Assembly: GCA_043804925.1 (NCBI GenBank) | Contig: JAZDIP010000002.1 | Coordinates: 1 to 64,000, forward strand | DNA length: 64,000 bases | Source: ChocPot-Mid sp043804925 | GTDB lineage: Bacteria; Bacteroidota; Ignavibacteria; Kapaibacteriales; UBA2268 | Reading direction: 5' to 3' | In this document: positions 8,298-18,944 of the stretch, in pieces | How positions within the stretch are numbered: position 1 is the stretch's first letter | Layout of the letters: each line of letters starts with the position of its first letter | The notes under the pieces: generated by a model | Databases searched by the model: none | What the model saw: the letters and a program-made list of their open reading frames with translations, nothing else | Told to the model about the DNA's origin: nothing | Translations under genes and position numbers: made by a program

Positions 8298-9833
8298 ATG
8301 AAAAGAAATATTTTAGCGGCAATTGGTTTGTTGGGAGTAGGCATCACGCTGGGTGTCTGGCTTGTCATGACATTCAGTTCAAATTCCGGCTTGGGACTTT
8401 TTGCCAATGAAAAAATCGGTGCGGACAATCCACCTGTAACGATGAGTCCAACAATAAGAGCTTTGAACGAAGCAATGGTAAGCGTAAGTGAGGCGGTTTT
8501 GCCAACCGTTGTAAGTGTGAATGTAGTCGTTGAAGACAAGAACATTTCCAGTCCTTTCAGAAACCAATGGAAGGAATTTTTTGAATTCTTTGGAGAGCAA
8601 CCTTTTGACGATAAAACGCCAAGACGTTCTGAGGGAATGGGTTCAGGCGTACTGATTACGAAAAGTGGTTATATTGTAACTAATAACCATGTTGTGGAAA
8701 ATGCTAAGGAAATAACGGTAACGACTTTCGACAAAAAAAGTCATAAAGCTAAGTTAGTCGGTTCCGATCCATTGACCGACTTAGCTGTTATTAAAATAGA
8801 AGCCAAGGGATATCCAATTGCACATTTTGCAGATATAAATAATGTGAAAATCGGTGAAATGGTAATAGCAGTGGGTAATCCTCTTGAATTGAATTCAACC
8901 GTTACAAGCGGTATAGTCAGTGCAATAGGTAGAGGCGGACTTGGATTGCCTCGCCAGGAAACAGGCGGTTATGCAGTTGAGAATTTTATTCAAACAGATG
9001 CGGCTATTAATCCCGGGAACAGCGGTGGGGGACTTTTTAATCTTGAAGGAAGTCTGGTTGGAATTAATTCTGCCATAGCAACCAGGACAGGTTCATATAT
9101 TGGCTATGGTTTTGCAATTCCCGTAGATTTGGTCAAATCCGTAATCGAAGATTTGATGGACGATGGAAAAGTTGACCGTGGTTACATAGGAGTACATATT
9201 AGAACATTGGATGAAACCGAAGCCAAAGCAGTAGGTCTTGAAGCCGTTGATGGCGTTTGGATTGCCGATGTTATAAAAGATGGTGCAGCCGATAAAGCAG
9301 GTTTGGAAGCAGGAGATGTTATACTCGAAATTGACGGGAAAAAAGTATCATCCTCCAATGAATTGCAAAGCCAGATAGTTCTTCGCAGAGCGGGAGACAA
9401 AGTAAAACTTACAGTATGGCGGGACAAAAAGAAGATAACAAAAGAGGTCAAACTGCAACCAAGAAATAAAGAAGAAACCGAGTTTGCAGAAAAAGGTGAC
9501 AACGGAAAAGACAATGAAACCGAAAAAGAAACCGACGAAATTAAATTTGATAAACTCGGTTTTACTGTCGGAAATGTAACGAAGGATGCAAAAGAAAACC
9601 TGGAAGTTAAATCAGGTGCCTTGATTACCGGTGTCGAAAGGTATAGCGAAGCAGCACAAAGGGGATTGTCACCTAATGGCGTTATCGTTAAAGCAGACGG
9701 AAAAGAAGTTAATTCACCTTCTGATTTGAAAAAGATAATAAAATCGAAATCAGCGGGTGACGGTATTTTATTACACATAAAATATAAGGATTCAAACAGG
9801 ATTGTCGCAATTGCAATCCCGGAAGACAAGTAA
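8298..9833 (+). CDS. Periplasmic serine protease, Deg/HtrA family
   Basis: The start ATG 8298 has GGAG 10 bp upstream and opens a membrane-spanning signal/anchor (residues 5-26); the frame is open further upstream without such support. The 511-aa protein has the trypsin-like triad His131 (TNNHVV), Asp161 (LTDLAV) and Ser242 (GNSGGG), then a first PDZ domain (~300-390), an acidic Glu/Lys linker (~395-425) and a second PDZ domain (~430-505). Length and domain order match DegP/DegQ-type proteases that degrade or refold misfolded envelope proteins. The neighbouring cluster of exported proteins would need such quality control. A strong terminator follows directly. Confidence 0.95.
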   Translation: MKRNILAAIGLLGVGITLGVWLVMTFSSNSGLGLFANEKIGADNPPVTMSPTIRALNEAMVSVSEAVLPTVVSVNVVVEDKNISSPFRNQWKEFFEFFGEQPFDDKTPRRSEGMGSGVLITKSGYIVTNNHVVENAKEITVTTFDKKSHKAKLVGSDPLTDLAVIKIEAKGYPIAHFADINNVKIGEMVIAVGNPLELNSTVTSGIVSAIGRGGLGLPRQETGGYAVENFIQTDAAINPGNSGGGLFNLEGSLVGINSAIATRTGSYIGYGFAIPVDLVKSVIEDLMDDGKVDRGYIGVHIRTLDETEAKAVGLEAVDGVWIADVIKDGAADKAGLEAGDVILEIDGKKVSSSNELQSQIVLRRAGDKVKLTVWRDKKKITKEVKLQPRNKEETEFAEKGDNGKDNETEKETDEIKFDKLGFTVGNVTKDAKENLEVKSGALITGVERYSEAAQRGLSPNGVIVKADGKEVNSPSDLKKIIKSKSAGDGILLHIKYKDSNRIVAIAIPEDK

Positions 9834-9841
9834 ATTAGAAC

Positions 9842-9888
9842 AATCGTTCAGTCGGTTTTTTTATCCCGGCTGAACGATTTTGTTTTTT
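9842..9888 (+). terminator. Rho-independent terminator after htrA-like gene
   Basis: The arms AATCGTTCAGTCGG (9842-9855) and CCGGCTGAACGATT (9866-9879) form a 14-bp stem with one G-T pair and a T-rich loop, followed by TTGTTTTTT. It lies 9 bp after the protease stop codon. In the other direction it could also stop read-through of the minus-strand esterase gene. Confidence 0.9.
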
Positions 9889-9962
9889 AAAGCAAAAAAT
9901 GATTCATATCAAAATCAAATAATCGGAATCAAACATTTAATATCTTTAGTCAAAATTTCACT

Positions 9963-10961
9963 CTATTTCAGGACAATAAATTTAGCGGTGAATATCTTCT
10001 CTTTTGCGTAAAGTCTTAAAAAATACAACCCATCAGAAAGATTATTTACATCCAATTTAATCGGTGAATCGTTATTTATTGTAAAATTTTTGCTTTCAAA
10101 GACACTGTTACCTTGCATATCTGAAATAATTATATGATATTCACCTGAAGGACATTTTGAATTAATATAAATATAATCCGTGGCGGGATTAGGTGTAATC
10201 AGCAAGTCATAAGACATATTCTGTAGGTTTTTAACACCTGTTACTTCTCCAATAACAAATTTATAACATTGCATATAATCATCATATATCTCCTGCGAAT
10301 TAAAGTAGTTATTGTCCACATGCCCGACACCGGGTTTTACTAAATATAGCAATTCTCCGCCTCTGTTCTGAATTTCCAACATTAGAGCATTTACTGCCGT
10401 CCAATTAAAATCTAACGTACCAAGAATGGTCGCCATTCTAATTTTGGTTATGTTGTCCCACATCGTTTGGTTGAATTGCCCGCTTCCAATTGCCGGAGCA
10501 TGTCCTATAATCCCTGTAAAGATTTCGGGATTCAATAAACCTAACTGGTAAGATATGCCACCTCCCATTGAAAAACCAATTGCTATAACCTTTTTTGCAT
10601 CAATATTATAGGTATTAAAAGTATAGTCCAAAGATGCATTTATCAGGTTATTGAAATAAGAACTTTCGAGACTCAGGACATTATTTACATCGGGGCATAC
10701 CAAAATTGCTCCGACTCTCGATGATAGCAACTGATATAAAATGTTTCTCATGTTGTTACCGGAATCTCCCGAACCATGCCAGCCAAGCAAAAACGGATAT
10801 GATTTTGTAGAATCATAATCTTCAGGTACGGCAAAAGAAATCTGGCTAACTACTCCCCTGTCTGTGTATTGCATCGGGAACAACCCTGTCGCCGGTTGTG
10901 AAAAAGCATTGCCATTAATGCCAATAAAAAATGCTATAAAAAGTACTATTAATTTTTTCAT
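9963..10961 (-). CDS. Secreted alpha/beta-hydrolase (esterase/PHB-depolymerase-like) with T9SS sorting domain
   Basis: This 332-aa protein has a signal peptide (MKKLIVLFIAFF..., cleavage near FSQ). The nucleophile elbow GFSMGG places Ser131; the oxyanion strand LGWHGSGDSG lies at ~59-68. Asp184 (GTLDFNW) and His214 (GVGHVDN) are spaced as a catalytic triad, typical of feruloyl esterase/PHB depolymerase-like enzymes. The last ~75 residues form a T9SS sorting domain (LLITPNPATDYIYIN... ending FIVLK). It probably hydrolyses an ester in a polymer or peptide outside the cell. The sorting domain here is not the near-identical cassette found in the next genes. Confidence 0.88.
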   Translation of the reverse strand: MKKLIVLFIAFFIGINGNAFSQPATGLFPMQYTDRGVVSQISFAVPEDYDSTKSYPFLLGWHGSGDSGNNMRNILYQLLSSRVGAILVCPDVNNVLSLESSYFNNLINASLDYTFNTYNIDAKKVIAIGFSMGGGISYQLGLLNPEIFTGIIGHAPAIGSGQFNQTMWDNITKIRMATILGTLDFNWTAVNALMLEIQNRGGELLYLVKPGVGHVDNNYFNSQEIYDDYMQCYKFVIGEVTGVKNLQNMSYDLLITPNPATDYIYINSKCPSGEYHIIISDMQGNSVFESKNFTINNDSPIKLDVNNLSDGLYFLRLYAKEKIFTAKFIVLK

Positions 10962-11031
10962 GATTTTTACTCCTTATATGAACAAGTTGTTTTTTATAAT
11001 TTTTTTTAAAACCAATATAATATTTTTCATT

Positions 11032-13161
11032 TTATCTTACAACCAACATCTTAACTGTCTCAACAAATCCATTTGTACGAAGTGTGCAAAAATATACTCC
11101 CGCGGGCAATATACTTGAATCGAAATCTATGCTGTTTTGTCCGGAATCTAAGTATCCGTTGTACAATTCTTCTATCTGCTGACCCAAATAATCATATATG
11201 ACTAATTTGATATTACCGGGAGAATCAAGATTGAAACTGATGTTTGTTTTTTCTGTTGTGGGGTTGGGATAACAAGATATCAATTCATTTTTGCCGATTG
11301 TTTTTTCCTCAGTATAAGTTTCATCATCAATCAATACTCCAATACCACCCCAATAAGTTCCAATCCATTTGTTACCAGTGCTATCTAATGCAATATAAGT
11401 AACAAGATCATGAGGTAGACCGGAATTGGATGATCTAAACATTGTCCAATTCTGTCCATCATATTTTCCTAATGCTGTTCCATCATTTGCAAACCATTTA
11501 TTGTCGTATTTATCTATTACTATTTGCTTAACATCATTGTTATAAAATTGTAGGTTCCCCGGGTTATAAATTGTCCAATTCTGTCCATCATATTTTGCCA
11601 TACCATCACTTGTACCTACCCATTTATTATCATTTTTATCAATTGTAATACATTGAACAAATTTACTTGGTAAACTGGTGTTGGTATTATCATATAATGT
11701 CCATGATTGATTATTATATTTTATAATTCCTCCCGGATCCAGGCCAATCCATTTATTATCATACTTATCTATTGTAATACAACTTACTGAGTAGTAAGAA
11801 GTAACACTATCGGGGATATAGTAAAGTGACCAATTCCGTCCATCATATTTTGCTATCCCTTTTGGTATTCCTATCCAATAATTGTCATTACTGTCAATAG
11901 TAAAACCTCCAATCTGAAAATTTGGTAATCCTATGTCTGGAATATCAGACAAAGACCAATTCTGTCCATCAAACTTAACCATTCCCTTATATGTTCCAAT
12001 CCATTTATTATTGTTTTTGTCAATTGTAATTGAAAAAACATAATTATGTGGTAATAAGGAGTTTTGGGTATTATAAACAATCCAGCTTTCTCCATCGAAA
12101 ACAGAAACACCGTCATAAGTTCCAATCCATTTATTATTGTTTTTATCTACTGTAATACATGTAATCCAGTTATTACTTAACTTGGAATTTGACAAATCAA
12201 AAGATTTAAATTTTTGCTCATCAAAGGTAAATAATCCTTCGCTATTTCCAATCCATTTATTATTCTCATTATCAATAGCTATACATTTGATGTAATTACT
12301 GGTTAAATTTGAATTATTTGTATCGAATATCATCCAACTTTCCCCGTCAAACTTAACCAGACCGGTGTCTTTTGTCCCAATCCAAATAATTTTATTTTTA
12401 TCAATTTCAATACTTGTTATCTCTTTGTTCATGATACACGAATTTAAGGAATCGTATACTACCCAATTTTCACCGTCGAATCTAACTAAACCTTTATAAG
12501 TTCCAATCCAAATATTCTTTTCATCTTCAATTGTAATATTAGTAATTCCGTTATATATCAATCCTGAATTTGATGTATCATATATTGTCCAATCATTCCC
12601 CAAAATTTTAACTAAACCTCCATCAGTTCCTATCCAGATATTATTATTGATGTCGCAGGAAATACAATTAATATAAAGACCTGGCAACTGAGAATTTTCG
12701 AAATTATACTGACTATAGTTTTTTCCATCGAATTTTATTAGGCCGTGTTCCCAAATTCCAAACCAAATATTCCCATTATTATCCTTATTAATACAAGTAA
12801 TTTCATGAAGGAAAAAATCAGGAAATAATTCGAATGATGTCCAACTTTGTCCATCAAATTTTGCTACTTTAGTGTTTTGAGTCCCTACCCATTTATTTCC
12901 GTCACTATCTATACTTAGGCATGTTATTATATTATAAGGCAAACCTGAATTAGCATTATTATAAAAAGTCTTTTCTTTATTTGAAATGTTCATTTTAACA
13001 AGACCTGTATTAGTTGCTATCCATAAATATTCTCCTTCTTCTTCGATTGCATTTACATTGGAACAATGTGTATATTGAATCCATTCTTCTCCGGATTTTA
13101 ATTCGTTTGAAAGAAACATTATTACTAAAACCAAAAAAAATAAAATATTCATGATTTTCAT
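11032..13161 (-). CDS. Secreted two-component-regulator-type propeller with T9SS sorting domain
   Basis: This 709-aa protein has an N-terminal signal peptide; MNILFF at 13152 is an alternative start. It has about fourteen repeats of ~43 residues of the form ITIDKNNNKWIGTYDGVSVFDG(E/Q)W, the repeat found in the periplasmic propellers of hybrid two-component regulators, but with no kinase or transmembrane domain attached. The C-terminal ~75 residues are a T9SS sorting domain (SCYPNPTTEKTNISF ... VETVKMLVVR). It is a freestanding surface-exposed propeller of unknown ligand. It is most like the 18945-21128 protein, with which it shares ~150 bp of nearly identical 3' DNA. Confidence 0.88.
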   Translation of the reverse strand: MKIMNILFFLVLVIMFLSNELKSGEEWIQYTHCSNVNAIEEEGEYLWIATNTGLVKMNISNKEKTFYNNANSGLPYNIITCLSIDSDGNKWVGTQNTKVAKFDGQSWTSFELFPDFFLHEITCINKDNNGNIWFGIWEHGLIKFDGKNYSQYNFENSQLPGLYINCISCDINNNIWIGTDGGLVKILGNDWTIYDTSNSGLIYNGITNITIEDEKNIWIGTYKGLVRFDGENWVVYDSLNSCIMNKEITSIEIDKNKIIWIGTKDTGLVKFDGESWMIFDTNNSNLTSNYIKCIAIDNENNKWIGNSEGLFTFDEQKFKSFDLSNSKLSNNWITCITVDKNNNKWIGTYDGVSVFDGESWIVYNTQNSLLPHNYVFSITIDKNNNKWIGTYKGMVKFDGQNWSLSDIPDIGLPNFQIGGFTIDSNDNYWIGIPKGIAKYDGRNWSLYYIPDSVTSYYSVSCITIDKYDNKWIGLDPGGIIKYNNQSWTLYDNTNTSLPSKFVQCITIDKNDNKWVGTSDGMAKYDGQNWTIYNPGNLQFYNNDVKQIVIDKYDNKWFANDGTALGKYDGQNWTMFRSSNSGLPHDLVTYIALDSTGNKWIGTYWGGIGVLIDDETYTEEKTIGKNELISCYPNPTTEKTNISFNLDSPGNIKLVIYDYLGQQIEELYNGYLDSGQNSIDFDSSILPAGVYFCTLRTNGFVETVKMLVVR

Positions 13162-13191
13162 AGTACTTCCATTAATATAAAATTGGGATTA

Positions 13192-15957
13192 TCATTTTAT
13201 CAATATCAACTTCACTGTCTCAACAAATCCATTTGTACGAAGTGTGCAAAAATATATACCGGATGGAAGTTCACTTGCATCGAAATCTATGCTATGCTGT
13301 CCGGAATCCGTTAACTCCTCGGACAGCAATCTTGCTACTTCTGTACCCATTATGTCAGTAACAATTATACTAATCTCACCAGGACTGTTTATGGCATACC
13401 TGATATTAGTTGTTCCTGTAAAAGGATTAGGGTAAATAGAAAATAATAAGAAATTTTTCTCATCTTTTACTTTTTCCCAAGCTTCAACATCAAAATCCAC
13501 AAAATCTGTCACTATAACATAATTTTCATAAACCTCAGTGGTATCATTTTGTTCAGTGATACCGATAAACTTCATTTTATAAATCCCATTTTGTACTTTA
13601 GTATCAATATAAAAAGAATATTGGCAATAATCATTACCATTATAAACAACGGTATCATATTTATTTAGCATATTGTTTTCTATCAATATTGTTCCTGGGA
13701 TATTTAGTTTCTCAGAATTTACTATTTTTAAAAGATAACTTACGGTTGTGTCTGTTCGAAACAAATAATCATCATCTTTTTGGTTAACAATTTGTATATC
13801 TTTTAAGAAAGGTTCAAACGTTAATTTCTGTTCCTTTGTGGTACTTCTATAGTATCCATCTTTGTCAGAAAAGTAGTATAATAAAAAATCAATTTGACCA
13901 TTTATCCAATACTTTTCTGTACTAAAAGTGTAATAAGATATTCCTTGATCATTCGCTCTGATTGTGTCATAAGTGTTTGTTAATGAATTTAGTACATATA
14001 CATCAGCTCCATCAACAGGATTACCGTCATTATCAGTTACGGAAAAATAACAAGACCATATTTCATTACTATTAATAATTACTTCTTCAAAAGAAATTTG
14101 AGTTTGGAGAAAATTCAAACTATCAACATTCGCATAATGAACCTCTTTACCCTGAGCGATAAGATTCCCATTTCCGTGTGCAAAAAAAGATTTCTCTCTG
14201 CAATGATTGAGATTAGAATTAATTTTTATCCATGTGAGTCCTTGATCCTTAGAAAACAACAATTCTTCATCTGTTGATGCATACAGAAAGCCATTATCAT
14301 CTACATACACTGCATACACAGCCTCATTTTTTAAAGAGAATAATACTGCTTCATTGTAATGAAGTTTCAATATGTAAATACCCTTATTAGTTGAAATATA
14401 AATCGTACTATCTTTAGAAATAGAATAGTTGTATATCCTCTCAATATATTGACTGACATTGAAAGTCTTGATAATATTCATAGTAGTATCCAAAAGAACC
14501 ATCTCATCATCGTTGAATCCGAAAAATAATCCATTTGATAGCATAGTCATTTGATATCCATAATGATCTATTTTTACAAAGGAATCGATTGCACTTCTTG
14601 CATAGTAATAATTTAGACCATGCTGGCAAATTATACCTCCTGTTTCTAAAGTTTGAACATCATTTATATATTGATACAATGTATTGGGAATACCTTTTTC
14701 TATAACCCTCCAACTGCTTCCTTTGTCACTTGTATAAGCTATTTTATTACCATCCGTATATACTAACTGACCAATTGAATTCACATCATATTTTTTAACA
14801 TAAGGAAGTTCAGCACTCAATTTTAGTCCCCCCCATGTTCTGCCTCTATCATTGGATGTAAAAATATTAATTGCATAATCATACGCAAATAATTCACCAT
14901 CTGCTTCCTGTATATCCCAGAAATAAAAGTCACTTTCAGTATTTATTTGAAGTGGTGTCCACGTTTTACCTTTATCAGATGATTTTATCAAACTATGATT
15001 ATTATCTCCAGCGTATAGATTCCCCAAACTATCTAAAGCAAATCCCCTAATTATATTATAATACCCTAAGATTTGATCAGCAGCTTTTATCCAGGACAAA
15101 CCATTGTTTGAGGAATAAAAAATTGCAGTGTAATCGGGATAATATATATCATCTTTGTACGAATAAAATTCATTGCCCTCACGAATACCATCCCTTTGTG
15201 ATGGAAGATCTTCAATCAAAGTATCTTGCTCAAAATTATAAAGGCTAACATAATTATTATTGAAGATAGTGTCAGTATTAACAGCCCAAAGATTGTTGTT
15301 GATAACTTTGACAGAAGATATTGGTATATCAGTTCCGGGAATAGTAGAAAGCTCATTCCATGTATCCCCATAGTCTGTAGAGTGATATACAAGATTCCGC
15401 TTTCCTCCCCTAACATTGTAAATTCTTTCTAAAGATATTATAATACCGAAATCACAATCAAATGATATATATCTAATTCCGTAATATGGATGATAAGGGC
15501 TATAAATACATTTCTCTTGAACTTGAAATTCATTGGTATTCAATAAAGAATATAGACTTGCACCAGACTGAATTATCATTTCAGAATCACAGTTTGATAT
15601 TTTGTCAAAGGAATTAACTCCAGTAAAATATGTTTTAGCATAATTTTCATTTTTAGGGAGTCTTAGAAAATATCTCCAATAGAAAGAATATAGATTACCT
15701 GATTTATCTGTATTCAAATTTTGAAAATACCTACTGGTAAAACTATTATTATCTAATAAAATACTATTCCATGTATTCCCTCCATCTGAACTTTTAAAAA
15801 GCTCGTAAAAATTTGTAGCATAAATATTATTATATCCATCAACTATTATTTCAAGAATGCCTGTTTTTTTTGATAGCCCTTCTGCAGGTGTCCACAAGTC
15901 ATTAGCAAAGTTTGTTGATGTCAGCAAAACAAACAAAAGCAAAATTATTTTCTTCAT
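13192..15957 (-). CDS. Large secreted BNR-repeat protein with T9SS sorting domain
   Basis: This 921-aa protein has a signal peptide (MKKIILLLFVLLTSTNFA). Residues ~20-610 carry degenerate BNR/Asp-box repeats (FKSSDGGNTWNS, YHSTDYGDTWNE, YTSDKGSSWR), likely one or two beta-propellers. Residues ~630-840 look like Ig-like or carboxypeptidase-regulatory-like beta modules (SVTDNDGNPVDGADVYV). The C-terminal ~75 residues are a T9SS domain (SIYPNPFTGTTNIRY ... VETVKLILIK). It lies 30 bp upstream of the next propeller gene on the same strand and is probably co-expressed with it. The molecular role is unknown. Confidence 0.87.
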   Translation of the reverse strand: MKKIILLLFVLLTSTNFANDLWTPAEGLSKKTGILEIIVDGYNNIYATNFYELFKSSDGGNTWNSILLDNNSFTSRYFQNLNTDKSGNLYSFYWRYFLRLPKNENYAKTYFTGVNSFDKISNCDSEMIIQSGASLYSLLNTNEFQVQEKCIYSPYHPYYGIRYISFDCDFGIIISLERIYNVRGGKRNLVYHSTDYGDTWNELSTIPGTDIPISSVKVINNNLWAVNTDTIFNNNYVSLYNFEQDTLIEDLPSQRDGIREGNEFYSYKDDIYYPDYTAIFYSSNNGLSWIKAADQILGYYNIIRGFALDSLGNLYAGDNNHSLIKSSDKGKTWTPLQINTESDFYFWDIQEADGELFAYDYAINIFTSNDRGRTWGGLKLSAELPYVKKYDVNSIGQLVYTDGNKIAYTSDKGSSWRVIEKGIPNTLYQYINDVQTLETGGIICQHGLNYYYARSAIDSFVKIDHYGYQMTMLSNGLFFGFNDDEMVLLDTTMNIIKTFNVSQYIERIYNYSISKDSTIYISTNKGIYILKLHYNEAVLFSLKNEAVYAVYVDDNGFLYASTDEELLFSKDQGLTWIKINSNLNHCREKSFFAHGNGNLIAQGKEVHYANVDSLNFLQTQISFEEVIINSNEIWSCYFSVTDNDGNPVDGADVYVLNSLTNTYDTIRANDQGISYYTFSTEKYWINGQIDFLLYYFSDKDGYYRSTTKEQKLTFEPFLKDIQIVNQKDDDYLFRTDTTVSYLLKIVNSEKLNIPGTILIENNMLNKYDTVVYNGNDYCQYSFYIDTKVQNGIYKMKFIGITEQNDTTEVYENYVIVTDFVDFDVEAWEKVKDEKNFLLFSIYPNPFTGTTNIRYAINSPGEISIIVTDIMGTEVARLLSEELTDSGQHSIDFDASELPSGIYFCTLRTNGFVETVKLILIK

Positions 15958-15987
15958 CTTTTTCCCAAGAAATATTAGTAATATTAA

Positions 15988-18873
15988 TCACTTCACCACA
16001 ACCATCTTAACAGTTTCAACAAATCCATCTGCACGAAGTGTGCAGAAATATACTCCGGGGGGCAATATACTTGAATCGAACTCAATGCTGTGCCTGCCGG
16101 CTGTTAAATATTCCATATCAAGCGGCTTTAATACTTCTACTCCCATTAAATCTGTAATTGACATACTTAAAAAATCCGATTTATTTAAAGTATAATAAAT
16201 GGTAGCATTCCCCGAAAAAGGATTTGGAATAACAGATATATTTTTACCATTGTTAATCATATCATCAATTCCAACCGGGTCAAATGCGTAAGGTTCTGAA
16301 ATATTTTTGCATCCATGTTCATCAGTTATCTCAACAGTATAATCCCCCTTGGTCTTAGGTTCCCAATCAAGATATTGTTTATTAGCTCCTTCAAGTCTCT
16401 TTAGGTCCAGATACCATTGATACGAAACTGCCTGTGCGAGAGTGAAGAGCCCGTTATTTTCTTCTTCTATAATTGGTTTTTCAGGTAAGGGGTGAACGAT
16501 AATCGTATCTACTGCTGAATTGGAACAACCGTTCTCATCGGTATAACTGTAAGTTATAATATGTTCACCAACTCCTGCAAGAGCCGGTGTGAATATATTA
16601 TTTTCAATGCCTGTTCCCGAATAATCTCCACCTAAGGGAAGTCCCCCTGTCAATTCAAACTGTTCTTCGTCAAAACATATTTCACTATTATTAATTGCAA
16701 AACTGACAATAGGTGTTGGATTTATAAGAATATTCTCAACTAATGAATCAACATAATTCTTTTCTTCAATTCTAAAAATAATTTTTACAATTCCAGTACC
16801 CGGTTCACTCCATACAATATCAACAGAATTTTGCTCTGCACCTGCAGATAAATCACCGCCTTCAACAAACCATTCCTTTAGTATCAGACTGTTATTGGTA
16901 GTAGTATATCTTTCCGTTCCATTTTCGCATGTATTAATTTTCCCTGTTACGTAAGGAAATTGTTTTTCTGTAATAATTACCTGAATAGTAATTGAATCCG
17001 AACAAGAGGTTTCCTCATTAGTTTGAACTAATGTCAAAAAACCTGTTTCCATGTCAGTCCATTTAACATTGACAGAATCTTTTGTCGAAGAACCAATTAT
17101 TTCACCACCTGTTATACTCCAATGATTAGTTATTTCCTCATTTATTTGTGATTTATAAATGTTTGATGAATCCTTTACAACAAACTCAGCACCGATAATA
17201 TTTGGCATTGGTTTGGCATTGACAGACACATTGTAAAAAGCAGTGTCATTGCATCCCGAAACATCAATTGTTTCAATAAGCTGTAATTTACCTTCAGCAG
17301 CATCGCCCCACTCAACGATAATCAATGTATCGGAATCGCTTCCGATTATATCACCTGCTTCAGCAACCCATTTATACGAATGTCCGGCAATATAAGTACA
17401 TGTATAAAGAGCTCTTGTATTCTCACAAATTGAATTAGTTCCGGAAATTTGAGGTTCGGGTTTCTGATATATTGTGACAAGAATTGTATCAGAGCTTTTA
17501 CACCCTGTTGCTATGTAGGTCTGCTCAAGTATCAGCTTTCCGGCTCCTACCCCGAGCCAATGTATATTTACTGTTGATTGAGAAGAAGACCCATCAATAC
17601 TCCCTCCTTCAACATACCAACTATTTTGAATACCGGAAGTATTGTTTGCGCTGTACGTTTCATCCGAATTGGTGCATACATGTTCATTTCCGCTTATTGA
17701 CGGAATGGGTAATGGATTTATAATAAGATTGGATGCATTCTCAGTACCTGTTACAACAGGGTCTGTACTAATTACTCTTATTCTGTATCCTGTGCCTCCT
17801 GTCAGTGTTTTTGGCAGAACAACATTTTCCAAAACTCCTGAACTTGTTCCCGGAAGAGTATCCAAATTAAGTGGATTTGAAAAACTTCCGTTTTCGTTGG
17901 ATATTTGAGCAATGAATTTATTTCCGATGTTGAAAGTACCGGAGATTGTGAATGGTATATCTGTTATATTTCCTGCACAAAAGGGAGAACCGGAAATGCT
18001 TCCTGTCGTTATTGTTCTAGTAGGTGGTGCCTGCCCCCATCCTGCAAGTCTTGCCCAAAGGAACCAGCAGGCAATTCCTTTTTTTGTACAGTTAAGACTA
18101 ACAGAGTGAGCACAACTCGAGCAGTATTGTGATATCTGTGTCAGCACATCTCCCGGATGATTTCCAAGCCAGTTATTTGCCCAGTTCCTCGTCCCTCCCT
18201 GTGGGTGGTTGTAGTCGCATGCATCATTTGCATAATACTGCTGGAAATTTGTATCACAATCCGGTGTATATTTTTCAATGTCTGCAAAATCAAATAAAAT
18301 TTTATTGTTATTATTGCAGTAATCGCGTATCTGCTGATTTGCATGGTAAAGACTGCCGTCCGGACCAAGTCCCTCGAGATGACCTGTCATATAAACAAAT
18401 TTCACATTAGGATAATCGCTTTCCAGTTGTGTCATAGGTTCAAGATAATGTGTTGTGAGATTAACATCATTCACCTGACCGCACCATGACCAGATTATTA
18501 CATTACAGGTCGGAAAATTATCCAGATATTCTCTTGTTTCAGCAACCCATGAGGTATAGCCGCAATCATGGTCGAGGTAACCGCTCCCATACCCGTCACC
18601 TTCAAACATGTGCAATTCACCGGCTCCTCCCGAATGGCTCCAGTTATACTTGCCATTTGTATAATATGATTCCAAAGCATCCATACCTGAAGCTAACTGA
18701 CTTCCATGAGAAGTGTGTCCGTAACCTATATGAAGATTTGCTTTGGCAGAGTCAATCCACTGGTCGGGAATGTCTGCAAGATTGATGCAATTATGGTCAA
18801 TTATAATTGCAGAGTTGAGAAATGATGTAACTAAGAAATAGAAAATCACTAATGTTCCGGTAAATATTTTCAT
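15988..18873 (-). CDS. Secreted SGNH-like N-domain plus PKD-like repeats and T9SS sorting domain
   Basis: This 961-aa protein has a signal peptide. Residues ~25-275 form a globular domain with GYGHTSHGSQ near 50, WSWCGQVND near 148 and TGHLEG near 180. This block recalls uncharacterised SGNH/GDSL-like exported hydrolases, but the catalytic layout is not certain. Residues ~290-800 contain at least five PKD-like/Ig-like modules (for example SWYVEGGSIDGSSSQSTVNIHW), each with Trp and Cys patterns typical of Bacteroidota adhesins. The last ~75 residues are the T9SS cassette (SVIPNPFSGNATIYY ... VETVKMVVVK). It could be a polysaccharide-acting hydrolase displayed on the surface. Confidence 0.82.
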   Translation of the reverse strand: MKIFTGTLVIFYFLVTSFLNSAIIIDHNCINLADIPDQWIDSAKANLHIGYGHTSHGSQLASGMDALESYYTNGKYNWSHSGGAGELHMFEGDGYGSGYLDHDCGYTSWVAETREYLDNFPTCNVIIWSWCGQVNDVNLTTHYLEPMTQLESDYPNVKFVYMTGHLEGLGPDGSLYHANQQIRDYCNNNNKILFDFADIEKYTPDCDTNFQQYYANDACDYNHPQGGTRNWANNWLGNHPGDVLTQISQYCSSCAHSVSLNCTKKGIACWFLWARLAGWGQAPPTRTITTGSISGSPFCAGNITDIPFTISGTFNIGNKFIAQISNENGSFSNPLNLDTLPGTSSGVLENVVLPKTLTGGTGYRIRVISTDPVVTGTENASNLIINPLPIPSISGNEHVCTNSDETYSANNTSGIQNSWYVEGGSIDGSSSQSTVNIHWLGVGAGKLILEQTYIATGCKSSDTILVTIYQKPEPQISGTNSICENTRALYTCTYIAGHSYKWVAEAGDIIGSDSDTLIIVEWGDAAEGKLQLIETIDVSGCNDTAFYNVSVNAKPMPNIIGAEFVVKDSSNIYKSQINEEITNHWSITGGEIIGSSTKDSVNVKWTDMETGFLTLVQTNEETSCSDSITIQVIITEKQFPYVTGKINTCENGTERYTTTNNSLILKEWFVEGGDLSAGAEQNSVDIVWSEPGTGIVKIIFRIEEKNYVDSLVENILINPTPIVSFAINNSEICFDEEQFELTGGLPLGGDYSGTGIENNIFTPALAGVGEHIITYSYTDENGCSNSAVDTIIVHPLPEKPIIEEENNGLFTLAQAVSYQWYLDLKRLEGANKQYLDWEPKTKGDYTVEITDEHGCKNISEPYAFDPVGIDDMINNGKNISVIPNPFSGNATIYYTLNKSDFLSMSITDLMGVEVLKPLDMEYLTAGRHSIEFDSSILPPGVYFCTLRADGFVETVKMVVVK

Positions 18874-18944
18874 AATTGCCTCCAGATTAATATATAGAAA
18901 CGAATTTAAATAAATTGCCGGATAATACCAAAATTATTTTTAAT